Source of the DNA: Aeromonas australiensis
Lineage (GTDB): Bacteria > Pseudomonadota > Gammaproteobacteria > Enterobacterales > Aeromonadaceae
Reading direction: 5' to 3'
NCBI RefSeq assembly: GCF_000819725.1
Contig: NZ_CDDH01000051.1
Location: 85,045 to 149,044, forward strand
Length of the DNA: 64,000 nucleotides
Below, piece after piece: positions 48,798-56,681 of the stretch. Each line of letters opens with the position of its first letter. Positions within the stretch are counted from its first letter, which is position 1. The notes under the pieces were generated by a model. The model worked only from the letters and a program-made list of their open reading frames with translations. It made no database searches and had not been told where the DNA came from. The translations under genes and the position numbers were made by a program.

Positions 48798-49970
48798 ATG
48801 GAAAATCATGTAGTTATAGAGTCAAAGGGGCGACTTGCCGCCATTCGGGATTGGCTGGAGCCCGTGCTGGTGCTGCTTATTCTTGGCTGCCTGTTCGGTT
48901 ACCTCGGCAGCCAGATGGGCCTCTCGGCCATGGTCAACACCCTGTTCAATACCGCCCACCAGCTGCTGCTCAATACCGTGCTCTTTATCATGGGGATCAC
49001 AGTGCTCTCCGGTGCTCTGAGCAAGTTGCTGAGCGAGTTCGGGGTGATCCGCCTGCTGGAGGTGCTGCTGGCCCCCCTGATGAAGCCGGTATTTCGCCTG
49101 CCCGGTCGCAGTGCGCTGGCGGCCCTGATGACCTTCTTCTCCGACAACCCGGCGGTGATCAGCCTCGCCAAGGACAGCCGCTTTCGCAAAGGCTTCACCC
49201 CCTGGCAACTGGTGTCGCTCACCAACTTCGGCACCGCCTTTGGCATGGGGCTGATCGTGGTCACCTTTATGGCCACTCTGCAACTGCCGAGCGGTGAATC
49301 TACTGCCAGCGCGGCGCTGATCGGGCTGCTCGGCGCGCTGGTGGGCTCGGTGGTCTCTACCCGACTGATGCAGCGAATGATCCGCCCTCTGGTAGGGGAA
49401 GAGCAGGTGGATGAAATGGCATCATCCGCTGGCCCCAAGGTCGGGATGACCAAAGAAGCGGCCCCTGGCTGGCTGCGGATCCTCAACTCTCTGCTCGATG
49501 GCGGCAAATCCGGCGTGGAGCTGGGGATGGCGGTGATCCCCGGGGTGCTGATCATCAGTACCTTCGTGATGCTGCTGACCTTTGGCCCGGGAGAGAAAGG
49601 CTATACCGGCGAAGCGTTTCAGGGGGTAGCCCTGCTGCCGGTGCTGGCTGCCAAGGCTGGCTGGCTGTTTGACCTGCTGTTTGGCTTCCAGCAGCCGGAG
49701 CTGGTTGCCTTCCCCGCCACCTCCCTCGGTGCGGTCGGTGCCGCCATGTCGCTGGTGCCCCCCTTTATTGCCAAGGGGTGGATCACCGGTAACGAGGTGG
49801 CTGTGTTTACCGCCATGGGGATGTGCTGGAGCGGCTTTTTGAGCACTCATACCGCCATGCTCGATGCTCTCGGCTATCGCCACCTCACCTCCCGCGCCAT
49901 CGTTGCCCACACTATCGGCGGCCTGTGCGCCGGTGTAGCCGCTCACCAGCTTTATATGCTGCTGGGCTGA
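48798..49970 (+). CDS. Nucleoside-recognition (Gate) domain membrane protein
   Basis: A 390-residue polytopic membrane protein with about ten predicted helices. Segments such as TFFSDNPAVISLAKD and NFGTAFGMGLIVV resemble the CD0519/CD1768-type and YjiH-like Gate-domain proteins, a family related to nucleoside transporters but with no proven substrate here. ATG 48798 follows AGGA at six bases; ATG 48780 is in frame and possible. Single-gene unit between the tRNA terminator and its own terminator. Function not assigned. Confidence 0.75.
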   Translation: MENHVVIESKGRLAAIRDWLEPVLVLLILGCLFGYLGSQMGLSAMVNTLFNTAHQLLLNTVLFIMGITVLSGALSKLLSEFGVIRLLEVLLAPLMKPVFRLPGRSALAALMTFFSDNPAVISLAKDSRFRKGFTPWQLVSLTNFGTAFGMGLIVVTFMATLQLPSGESTASAALIGLLGALVGSVVSTRLMQRMIRPLVGEEQVDEMASSAGPKVGMTKEAAPGWLRILNSLLDGGKSGVELGMAVIPGVLIISTFVMLLTFGPGEKGYTGEAFQGVALLPVLAAKAGWLFDLLFGFQQPELVAFPATSLGAVGAAMSLVPPFIAKGWITGNEVAVFTAMGMCWSGFLSTHTAMLDALGYRHLTSRAIVAHTIGGLCAGVAAHQLYMLLG

Positions 49971-49993
49971 GTCGGGTTCAGACAAGGATACAA

Positions 49994-50020
49994 AAAGGGG
50001 CTCTGCGGAGCCTCTTTGCA
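49994..50020 (+). terminator. Terminator after the Gate-domain gene
   Basis: AAAGGGGCTC TGCG GAGCCTCTTT, a ten-base stem with one G:U, followed by GCATTT. Confidence 0.7.
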
Positions 50021-50144
50021 TTTCTGGCTGTGAGTTACCGTGTCATAAGCCGTCCCGGTCTATATCCGGTCTTTACGGCTAGAGGGCGTGGTGAGGTTGA
50101 GAGCCGCCAGTTACACAGAAAAATTTACAATCTCTGCACATGAG

Positions 50145-50173
50145 TTGGTGATACATCTTACATGACCTATAAG
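50145..50173 (+). promoter_or_regulatory. Promoter of the solute-binding protein gene
   Basis: TTGGTG (50145-50150), a 17-base spacer and TATAAG (50168-50173), 35 bases upstream of the start codon. Confidence 0.5.
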
Positions 50174-50207
50174 ATATGAAAGGTAGGCCTGCCGGAGCTT
50201 AGGCAAC

Positions 50208-50969
50208 ATGGTAAATCAATATAGATTTTTGACAGGAAGCTTCTTTTTCTCGTTGACGCTGCTCTCAGCCACACTTGCCACCGAGAAAAATGAGTTCATC
50301 ACCCTGTACTACAACGAGCGTCCGCCCTATTTGCAGACATTGGAAAATGGCGAGGTAGCGGGCCTGACCGCCACTCCAGCCGCCCAGGCACTGCAAAAAG
50401 CCGGCATTGCGTTCAAATGGACAAAGATGCCCAGCAACCGACAGATTCAGATTCTGGAAAGAAATGTGGGTCAAGACTGCATGGTCGGCTGGTTTAAAAA
50501 CCCTCAACGCGAACTAATCGGCAACTTTTCCCTCCCACTGTATAGGGACAAGCCTACCATCGGCTTGGCATTATTCAGCAATCCCAATATCGACAGCGGA
50601 AGCACCCTCGAACAGGTGCTGCAGAACCGTGACCTGCGCCTGCTGGTCAAGGACGGTTATTCCTACGGCGAATATATCGACGGGTTGATTCACAGACTCG
50701 AACCCAACCGTTTAACAACCACGACGGAAAATATCAATATGCTGCGTATGCTCTCTGTCGACCGCGCCGACTATTTCTTGATCGCCGAAGAAGAGGCCCA
50801 GAGCTTGATCTTGGAATCCAGATTAGACCCCCTCGAATTCAAATACATCCATTTCAGCGACAGCCCAGATGGTGGCTATCGCTACCTTTGGTGCAGCAAG
50901 CAGGTTACCAAAGCTAGCCTAGACAGGATCAATCAGGCCATTACCGAAGTGGTTGGCTCAGCCCCCTGA
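50208..50969 (+). CDS. Periplasmic solute-binding (SBP_bac_3-like) protein
   Basis: A 253-residue secreted protein. A signal peptide (about 1-24, hydrophobic FFFSLTLLSATLA) precedes a family 3-like bilobed binding fold: FITLYYNERPPYLQTLENGEVAGL at the start, the hinge region around LFSNPNIDSG, and ADYFLIAEEEAQ later. No transporter or kinase gene is adjacent, so it could be a sensor-linked or orphan binding protein. Base composition is lower in GC than the neighbours and its right flank is a zone of gene fragments, both hints of acquisition. Ligand unknown. Confidence 0.78.
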   Translation: MVNQYRFLTGSFFFSLTLLSATLATEKNEFITLYYNERPPYLQTLENGEVAGLTATPAAQALQKAGIAFKWTKMPSNRQIQILERNVGQDCMVGWFKNPQRELIGNFSLPLYRDKPTIGLALFSNPNIDSGSTLEQVLQNRDLRLLVKDGYSYGEYIDGLIHRLEPNRLTTTTENINMLRMLSVDRADYFLIAEEEAQSLILESRLDPLEFKYIHFSDSPDGGYRYLWCSKQVTKASLDRINQAITEVVGSAP

Positions 50970-50978
50970 AACCGCCGA

Positions 50979-51065
50979 TCACTGGCGCGGTTTGGCCCGT
51001 GCGGTGGACTCGGCGATCAGCGGTTCATCGGGCCAATAATGTTTGGGGTAGCGCCCTTTTAACCG
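50979..51065 (-). pseudogene. 3' end fragment of an ATP-dependent helicase HrpB gene
   Basis: About 28 codons reading LKGRYPKHYWPDEPL and then a TARAKPR tail before TGA (50979-50981 on the plus strand). This is the conserved extreme C-terminus of HrpB DEAH helicases. Nothing of the helicase core is present; the coding frame runs directly into the end of an IS fragment. A fossil, not a working gene. Confidence 0.75.
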
Positions 51066-51389
51066 ACATTCCGCACCTGATTTAGGAATATATTTGCCGA
51101 TAGCGCTCACCCAATACCTCCAACATGATCTGCTGGTCTCCTGTTAGCTCCGTTACTTGTGGCGGAGCGTCTCCCAGTCGATATTCATGGATGCCACCAA
51201 AGCGCAAAAAGATCCAACGGGCCGTCGGCTGCTGGGTCGGCTTCTTTTTCATATCCGCCACGCTGCGGTTTTGCTCCACTAATCCTTGCCGGATACGATG
51301 CTCCAACGCGGCGTAAATCATCAGGCTACAGGTCATCACCATCAGCAACGCTTCAATCCGCTCCGGTTTTTTCAGGTACAACGGGTCGC
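51066..51389 (-). mobile_element. IS1634-family transposase, C-terminal remnant
   Basis: The frame ending at TAA (51082-51084) encodes about 100 residues matching the C-terminus of IS1634-type DDE transposases: [18 protein letters not shown], then IYAALEHRIRQGL, PTARWIFLRFGGI and a final GERYRQIYS. The catalytic core is missing. Right after the stop, ATCAGGTGCGGAATGTCGG is a candidate terminal inverted repeat, placing the element end near 51065. The other end is lost at about 51389, where the frame meets an argH-like fragment. The longer open frame further upstream is noncoding. Confidence 0.75.
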
Positions 51390-51590
51390 TTCCAATTCCA
51401 GATTGGGGTAGACGTCGAACTCGATCACCGGGCTGAAGCGCTGGAACTCGCCGATGGAGAGCTCTTCCAGCTGTTTGCCCACGCTGATGGCAAAGACCAC
51501 GGTTTCGCCGACGATATGGTGCGCTCGCCGCCCTCAAGCTGGGCAGCCAGCTGCTTGGCAGCAGTAGCAAACCCCAGCCTGGGCAGCCTG
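51390..51590 (-). pseudogene. argH-like (argininosuccinate lyase family) C-terminal fragment, frameshifted
   Basis: One minus-strand frame (51390-51533) reads [20 protein letters not shown], then [16 protein letters not shown] and DVYPNLELE, the C-terminal pattern of argininosuccinate lyases (AHHIVG..V, FSPVI..DVY..L). The residues expected before it, [15 protein letters not shown], occur in a neighbouring frame (to about 51571), so there is a frameshift near 51530. The gene is cut by the IS remnant at the 3' side and its upstream part is absent. Confidence 0.62.
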
Positions 51591-51649
51591 CTGTGTAGGA
51601 GGAACACCTTGCCCCGACCGCCCAGAGTCTGTTCCTGCAACTCGGGAAT

Positions 51650-51679
51650 AGCCGGGGGGAAGGGCCGGGGGATGAGGGT
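51650..51679. repeat. Degenerate GC-rich repeat, half of the thiH-type palindrome
   Basis: GGGGGGAAGGGCCGGGGGATGAGGGTG resembles the right half and tail of the palindromic repeat inside thiH (62700-62738). It lies between the argH-like fragment and the histidine kinase stop codon. Confidence 0.5.
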
Positions 51680-51680
51680 G

Positions 51681-52934
51681 TTATGCCTTCGTGGGCTCGC
51701 TGGCGATCATCACCAGCCTGGCGCTGAATACGCCATGCTCCAGCCAGGTGTCGATCTGCCAGCCCAGCTTCTCGCAGATGCGCTGAATGATGGTAAGGCC
51801 GCAGCCGTAGCCGAGGATCTGATCCGGCGCAGCCGCCGTCGGGTTGCTGATGGTGAGCACAGGGCCGCACAGCTCTATGTCGATATGCCCCTCGGCATAG
51901 CTCAGGGCATTTTTCAGCAGGTTGCCGAGGGCGATGGCGAGCAGGGAGAGGGGGGCGTTTACTGCGCTGCTCTCGTCCAGATTAAGCCGGATATCGAGCG
52001 TTTCCCGTTGCAGCAGCGGGGCGAGGCGGGCCAGCTCCCGGCGGATCAGTGGGGTGACCTGTTGCAGCGGTCGCTCCACCGCCTCCTTGCGGCCCAGCAG
52101 CAGGAAGGTCTCGGTGAGCAGCGCCATCTCGTCGGCGGCGGCGCGGATGCGAGTGACGGCGCGAGCAGCAGGAGGGGGCAGATCCGTCACCTTGCCGAGC
52201 AGGGCCGCCGAGCCCTGGATCACCATGTTGGGGGTGCGCAGCTCGTGGCTGGCGAAGCGGCTGAACTCCTGCTCGCGGGCGAATACGGCCGCCACCTCCC
52301 GCTTGCCGGCCAGCAGTGCCAGCTCGATATCCCGCAGCTCCTGCCAGGGGGCGTCGGGCTCGAAATCCGCCTGATCCGGGGTGAGGTGGGCGACCCGTTG
52401 TTGCAGCCGTTGCAGCGGCGCTGTTATATGGCGCACCAGCCAGATGCCGAAGCCGAGGCAGGTGAGCAGTAGGGTCACCCCAATCAGCCGGGTGGCCAGA
52501 TGCAGCTTGTCCTCATAGGGGTCGAGGTAGTCGTCGGCGTCGTCGTTGAAGACCAGATAGAGCAGCCCCTCGCCGGAGGGGTGGCGGGCCACCAGAAAGT
52601 GTTTGTCCTCCTTGCCCAGCTGGTGCTCGAAAAAGCCGGGGGTTTGGTAGGGCTTCAACCATGTCGGCAGGCGGCCCGCCTCGGTCCAGTAGCTGGAGAA
52701 CTGTCTGGGACTCGGGGCGGCGGCAGCCGGGCCGAGCCGTAGCCAGTCATCGCTATAGCGAGTCACTTCGGCTTCCAGCCAGTGGCGCAGGCTCAGCTCC
52801 TCCATCTTGTTCTCGGCCACCAGCATCAGGCTGGAGAGCAGGATCAGCAGCACCACCCCGGCGCCGCCGAGCGCCATGATCAGGCGGCGGCGCAGGCTTG
52901 GCAGGCCCTGCTCAGAGGGGGCTGGCATGCTCAT
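51681..52934 (-). CDS. Two-component sensor histidine kinase
   Basis: A 417-residue inner-membrane kinase: membrane helix 1 (about 17-39), a periplasmic region of about 110 residues rich in acidic residues near DDADDYLDPYED, membrane helix 2 (about 148-167), a linker, then a HisKA domain with phospho-acceptor His in FSRFASHELRTP and an HATPase domain with N box NLLKNAL and G box LGYGCGLTII. The ATP region is somewhat short. It overlaps the response regulator gene by four bases (ATGA). The signal is unknown; acidic periplasmic patches often bind divalent cations, an inference only. Confidence 0.92.
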   Translation of the reverse strand: MSMPAPSEQGLPSLRRRLIMALGGAGVVLLILLSSLMLVAENKMEELSLRHWLEAEVTRYSDDWLRLGPAAAAPSPRQFSSYWTEAGRLPTWLKPYQTPGFFEHQLGKEDKHFLVARHPSGEGLLYLVFNDDADDYLDPYEDKLHLATRLIGVTLLLTCLGFGIWLVRHITAPLQRLQQRVAHLTPDQADFEPDAPWQELRDIELALLAGKREVAAVFAREQEFSRFASHELRTPNMVIQGSAALLGKVTDLPPPAARAVTRIRAAADEMALLTETFLLLGRKEAVERPLQQVTPLIRRELARLAPLLQRETLDIRLNLDESSAVNAPLSLLAIALGNLLKNALSYAEGHIDIELCGPVLTISNPTAAAPDQILGYGCGLTIIQRICEKLGWQIDTWLEHGVFSARLVMIASEPTKA

Positions 52935-53599
52935 GCGCTCACCAATCGGTAGCCCTGGCCGTGCAGGGTCTCCAGCATGGGAGTGGGGAAGGGTTTGTCC
53001 AGCGCGTTGCGCAGGGCGTAGATATGGCTGCGCAGGGCATCGGAGTCGGGCTCCTCATCCCCCCAGACGGTATCGAGCAGCTCCTGACGGCTGACGATGG
53101 CGGGGGCGCGGCGGGCCAGCAGGGTGAGGATCTGGAACGGGATCTTGCCGAGCTTGAGGGGCTCACCGGCGCGGGTGGCGCGGCCGCTGGCGACATCGAC
53201 CGTCAGGTCGCCAAAGCTGATGGCCCCCACATCGCCGCGCGGGCCGCGCAGGCTGAGGGCTTGCAGTCGCACCTCCAGCTCCTCCATGGCGAACGGCTTG
53301 ACCAGATAGTCATCCCCTCCCGCCTTGAAGCCCGCCAGCTTGTCTTCCAGGCTGTCGCGGGCGGTGAGAAACAGCACGGGAGTGGCAATCCCCTGCTCGC
53401 GCAGGCGCGCCACTGTGCTGAGCCCATCGAGGCGCGGCATCATCACATCCATGATGATGACGTCGAAACGCTGCTCCTCCAGCAGTTGCAGCGCCGCCTG
53501 ACCGTGATAGGCACAATCGAGGCGGTGACCGGCCAGCTCCAGATAATCCATGATGGTTTCCGCCACCTGAGGATTGTCTTCCACTACCAAAATCTTCAT
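52931..53599 (-). CDS. OmpR/PhoB-family response regulator
   Basis: A 222-residue regulator with a receiver domain (1-115; acidic pocket EDN, phospho-acceptor Asp in VIIMDVMMPRLDG, Lys in DDYLVKPF) and a winged-helix DNA-binding domain (about 125-220; VWGDEEPDSDALRSHIYALRN). First gene of the pair with the histidine kinase. It diverges from a small secreted protein gene with an 88-base gap, which is a likely target, as in QseBC/YgiW-type arrangements. Confidence 0.94.
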   Translation of the reverse strand: MKILVVEDNPQVAETIMDYLELAGHRLDCAYHGQAALQLLEEQRFDVIIMDVMMPRLDGLSTVARLREQGIATPVLFLTARDSLEDKLAGFKAGGDDYLVKPFAMEELEVRLQALSLRGPRGDVGAISFGDLTVDVASGRATRAGEPLKLGKIPFQILTLLARRAPAIVSRQELLDTVWGDEEPDSDALRSHIYALRNALDKPFPTPMLETLHGQGYRLVSA

Positions 53600-53687
53600 G
53601 CTTTGCTCTCCTGGTTGGCGAGGGTTTCACGCTCTTTTCACACCGGATCCGGCATCCTGTTTGCCAGTGTAACCCTGAGGATCCCCG

Positions 53688-54110
53688 ATGAAGAAGTCTC
53701 TCTGCGCCCTCCTGCTGTTGATCTTGTTGCCACTTGGCACCGCACAGGCGACCGAATTCAAACTGACCGGCCGCACCACCTGGCAGCTTGGCCAGTTGAT
53801 GGTGAATGGCCTGCCGTTCGTGATCGACGACCAGACCCGTTTCAAGGATTGGCTCAACGAGGATGATCTCGGCGGTACCTGGGTCGAGATGAAGGGGGTG
53901 GTGGAGAACGGCGTGCGCTATGTGCGCAAGGTCGAAGCCCTCGACGAAGATGACAAGGACGAGATGGATCTGGAGGGGCCGGTCGAAGGGGGGCGGATCT
54001 GGGGCTACACCACCTCGGACAACAGTCTGGCGCCGTTTGAAGGGCGCTGGCTCGAGCTGGAGTGCAAATTTGATGGCATGCGCCTGAGCCGCTGCCGTGA
54101 GGATGACTGA
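53688..54110 (+). CDS. Small secreted beta-rich protein (DUF5666/OB-like)
   Basis: A 140-residue protein with a signal peptide (about 1-21, cut near AQATE) and a mature part that looks like a short beta-barrel domain: FKLTGRTTWQLGQLMVNGL, then TWVEMKGVVENGVRYVRKVE, a pattern like DUF5666 or bacterial OB-fold proteins. A strongly acidic run EALDEDDKDEMDLE follows. Two cysteines near the C-terminus (ELECKF, SRCRED) may form a disulfide. Divergent from the two-component system; likely its target. Function unknown. Confidence 0.75.
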   Translation: MKKSLCALLLLILLPLGTAQATEFKLTGRTTWQLGQLMVNGLPFVIDDQTRFKDWLNEDDLGGTWVEMKGVVENGVRYVRKVEALDEDDKDEMDLEGPVEGGRIWGYTTSDNSLAPFEGRWLELECKFDGMRLSRCREDD

Positions 54111-54149
54111 TCCGATCTCTGCGTTCCGATTAGAAATGCTCCCGAATGA

Positions 54150-54180
54150 AGCCCATGCTTGTCCAGCATGGGCTTTTTGT
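54150..54180 (+). terminator. Terminator/attenuator between the two secreted-protein genes
   Basis: AGCCCATGCT TGTCC AGCATGGGCT followed by TTTTTGTT. The hairpin ends only about 18 bases before the next start codon at 54197, so it ends the first transcript and, if the second gene is read through, acts as an attenuator. Confidence 0.85.
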
Positions 54181-54196
54181 TCAGGGACGAACCAAG

Positions 54197-54682
54197 ATGG
54201 AACAATCGAGAAAGTGGTGTGCATTGATGCTGGGTGTGCCGCTCTGGGCAGCGCAGGCGGGAGCCGACGAATTGTGGCTGGTGGAGCTGGAGCACAGCGA
54301 CGGCATCCGCCTGCAATTTCAGGGGGCCGAGGTGGAGCAGGGCAGTGCCGCCGTCTGGCGGCAGGGGGAGATTTGGCCGCAGCCACTCAAACCCGGCGAC
54401 CGGCTCGCCCTGCTGGTGGCCGATGGCGTTGCCACCCGGATTGAGCTGCTGGCCGCCAGAGCCCCGCTGGCCAATCAGCCTTGGCAGCGGGCGCAAGATC
54501 GCCTGCAATCCTTCGATGAGCGGCAACTCACCCTGGCAACCCTGGGCGCTGTGCCACTCAATCCGCAGGTGCGCTGGGTCAATGGTTCGGCCAGCGATCT
54601 GCATGTCGGGCGCGAGTTGGTATTGATCCGTTCGGCGGATGGAATATTACAGGGAATTGAAGTTATCAATCCGGAAGATTAA
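54197..54682 (+). CDS. Secreted protein of unknown function
   Basis: A 161-residue protein with a signal peptide (about 1-23, ending AQAGA) and a mature acidic domain with beta-strand-like periodicity (LWLVELEHSDGIRLQFQG; PGDRLALLVADGVATRIELL; ELVLIRSADGILQGIEVI). No cysteines in the mature part. I do not recognise the family; it may be a second OB/DUF5666-like protein. ATG 54197 is preceded by AGGGACGA; the open frame 17 codons upstream includes the terminator and is rejected. Neighbour of the two-component system and aerolysin. Confidence 0.6.
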   Translation: MEQSRKWCALMLGVPLWAAQAGADELWLVELEHSDGIRLQFQGAEVEQGSAAVWRQGEIWPQPLKPGDRLALLVADGVATRIELLAARAPLANQPWQRAQDRLQSFDERQLTLATLGAVPLNPQVRWVNGSASDLHVGRELVLIRSADGILQGIEVINPED

Positions 54683-54939
54683 TTCAGCATCTTCTTGTTT
54701 AATAAAGTCACACCATAATTAAGTGGGCATTAAATAATGCCTGTTACTATTCTTATGACTCATTCCTCAATAAAGCCATCACTCTAATTATTTTCTTGTG
54801 TCATCATCTTTTTGTTTGTCATGGATGATGTTTGGTGGTTTATTTTATTTGTGTCAGGTTTTGTCGGAGTCCATTCCTGTCAAATGAAAAAGGATATTTC
54901 TACACAATAACAATTATCGTATGTCTGAAAGAGGGATAA

Positions 54940-56406
54940 ATGATGAATAGCATAATTACCGCCAATCTGGCGTTTTTGGCATCTTCACTGATGCTCGCTC
55001 AGGTGCAGGCGGCTGAACCTGTCTATCCTGATCAGGTCAAGTGGGCGGGTCTTGGCACGGGCGTCTGTGCCAGTGGATACCGTCCTCTGACCCGCGATGA
55101 AGCCATGAGTATCAAGGGTAATCTGGTCAGCCGTATGGGGCAGTGGCAGATCACCGGATTAGCCAATAACTGGGTGATTATGGGATCGGGATATAGTGGC
55201 GAAATCAAGCAGGGCAGCGCTGGAGAAACCTGGTGCTATCCCAATACACCTGTTTCCGGAGAAATACCGACACTCTCAATATGGAATATTCCGGCGGGTG
55301 ATGAAGTCGATGTGCAATGGCGGCTGGTCCATGATAATGATTATTTTATCAAGCCGGTCAGTTATCTCGCCCATTATTTGGGGTACGCCTGGGTAGGTGG
55401 AAATCATAGCCCCTATGTCGGTGAAGATATGGATGTAACCAGACTGAGTGATGGCTGGCTGATAAAGGGAAATAATGACGGCGGCTGCTCCGGATATCGT
55501 TGCGGGGAGAAGAGTTCCATCAAGGTAAGCAACTTCTCGTATACTCTGGAGCCTGACTCCTTCAGTCACGGTCAGGTCACCGAGAGTGACAAGCAGCTGG
55601 TCAAGACCATCACGGCCAATGCGACTAACTATACGGATCTGCCCCAGCAGGTGGTGGTGACCCTGAAGTACGACAAGGCCACCAACTGGTCGAAGACCGA
55701 CACCTACAGCCTGAGCGAGAAGGTAACCACCAAGAACAAGTTCCAGTGGCCACTGGTGGGTGAGACCGAACTGGCCATCGAGATCGCTGCGAGCCAGAGC
55801 TGGGCTTCCCAACACGGAGGCTCGACGACCGAGACCGTCTCGGTTGAAGCGCGTCCCACGGTGCCGCCGCACTCCAGCCTGCCGGTGCGGGTTGCCCTCT
55901 ACAAGTCCAACATCTCCTACCCCTACGAGTTCAAGGCCGAAGTCAATTATGACCTGACCATGAAGGGCTTCCTGCGCTGGAGCGGTAATGCCTGGTATAC
56001 CCATCCGACTGATCGCCCCACCAGAGAGCACACTTTTGCCATCGGCCCGTTCCGCGACAAGGAGCGCAGCATCCGCTACCAGTGGGACAAGCGTTATATC
56101 CCGGGTGAAGTGAAGTGGTGGGACTGGAACTGGACCATTAGCGAGAATGGCTTATCGACCATGCAGAATAACCTGGGTCGTGTGCTGCGCCCGATCCGTT
56201 CGGCGGTGACCGGTGACTTCTATGCCGAGAGCCAGTTTGCCGGCGATATCGAAATCGGTCAGCCCCAGACCCGTTCCGCGAAGGCTGCCCAGTTGCGTAA
56301 CGCCTCTGCTGAAGGTGTGGCGCTTACCGGCGTGGATCTGGACAGCGAGGCCCTTGCCAACGAAGGGTTTGGCAATGTATCCCTGACCATAGTTCCGGTT
56401 CAATAA
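54940..56406 (+). CDS. aerA: Aerolysin, channel-forming toxin precursor
   Basis: Secreted beta-pore toxin precursor (488 residues) of the aerolysin family, exported by Sec then type II secretion and binding GPI-anchored proteins. Signal peptide 1-24, mature start AEPVYPD. Four cysteines fit the two known disulfides of the small and large lobes (GVC/TWC and GGC/YRC). The receptor-binding tryptophan cluster VKWWDWNW is at residues 391-398, and the conserved His residues in RLVHD and GGNHS are kept. The pore-forming segment TNWSKTDTYSLSEKVTTKNKF is intact. The C-terminal activation region (about 440-455) reads QTRSAKAAQLRN and lacks the KVRR furin-type site of A. hydrophila aerolysin. Start 54940 follows AGAGGG; 54943 is equivalent. 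Confidence 0.95.
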   Translation: MMNSIITANLAFLASSLMLAQVQAAEPVYPDQVKWAGLGTGVCASGYRPLTRDEAMSIKGNLVSRMGQWQITGLANNWVIMGSGYSGEIKQGSAGETWCYPNTPVSGEIPTLSIWNIPAGDEVDVQWRLVHDNDYFIKPVSYLAHYLGYAWVGGNHSPYVGEDMDVTRLSDGWLIKGNNDGGCSGYRCGEKSSIKVSNFSYTLEPDSFSHGQVTESDKQLVKTITANATNYTDLPQQVVVTLKYDKATNWSKTDTYSLSEKVTTKNKFQWPLVGETELAIEIAASQSWASQHGGSTTETVSVEARPTVPPHSSLPVRVALYKSNISYPYEFKAEVNYDLTMKGFLRWSGNAWYTHPTDRPTREHTFAIGPFRDKERSIRYQWDKRYIPGEVKWWDWNWTISENGLSTMQNNLGRVLRPIRSAVTGDFYAESQFAGDIEIGQPQTRSAKAAQLRNASAEGVALTGVDLDSEALANEGFGNVSLTIVPVQ

Positions 56407-56415
56407 CCTCCCTCG

Positions 56416-56446
56416 CAGGCCCCTTTCATAGGGGCCTGTTTCTGTT
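56416..56446 (+). terminator. Terminator after aerA
   Basis: CAGGCCCC (56416-56423) pairs with GGGGCCTG (56431-56438), followed by TTTCTGTT, 9 bases past the aerA stop. Confidence 0.82.
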
Positions 56447-56645
56447 CTGCGCAAGACGATGCACTTGCCCTGCGCCCTCGATTTTCCCTCTTTTTCTCCT
56501 CTTGTCCCTGCATGATCACAGCGGGAACCTGTGGCGTGCCAAGGTGATGCCAGCGCAGGTTTGACCTCTGTTTGGGGTGGCCCCGTGATCGAGGCACTGT
56601 TCACTCATCTGTTGCAAGAGGCGTGTTGGCCAGATTGTTAACGGC

Positions 56646-56673
56646 TTGTGCTTTAAATTTTCCCCCTTATACT
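56646..56673 (+). promoter_or_regulatory. Probable thi operon promoter
   Basis: TATACT (56668-56673) is a good -10 element just before the riboswitch; TTGTGC (56646-56651), 16 bases upstream, is a weak -35. It would start transcription at the aptamer's first stem. Confidence 0.45.
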
Positions 56674-56681
56674 GGCGCCAT

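Noticed and set aside
51391..51870. Upstream part of a 262-codon minus-strand frame ending in the IS1634 remnant
   Set aside because: Only the last ~100 codons resemble a transposase. The upstream part runs through the histidine kinase 3' end and the argH-like fragment in other frames.
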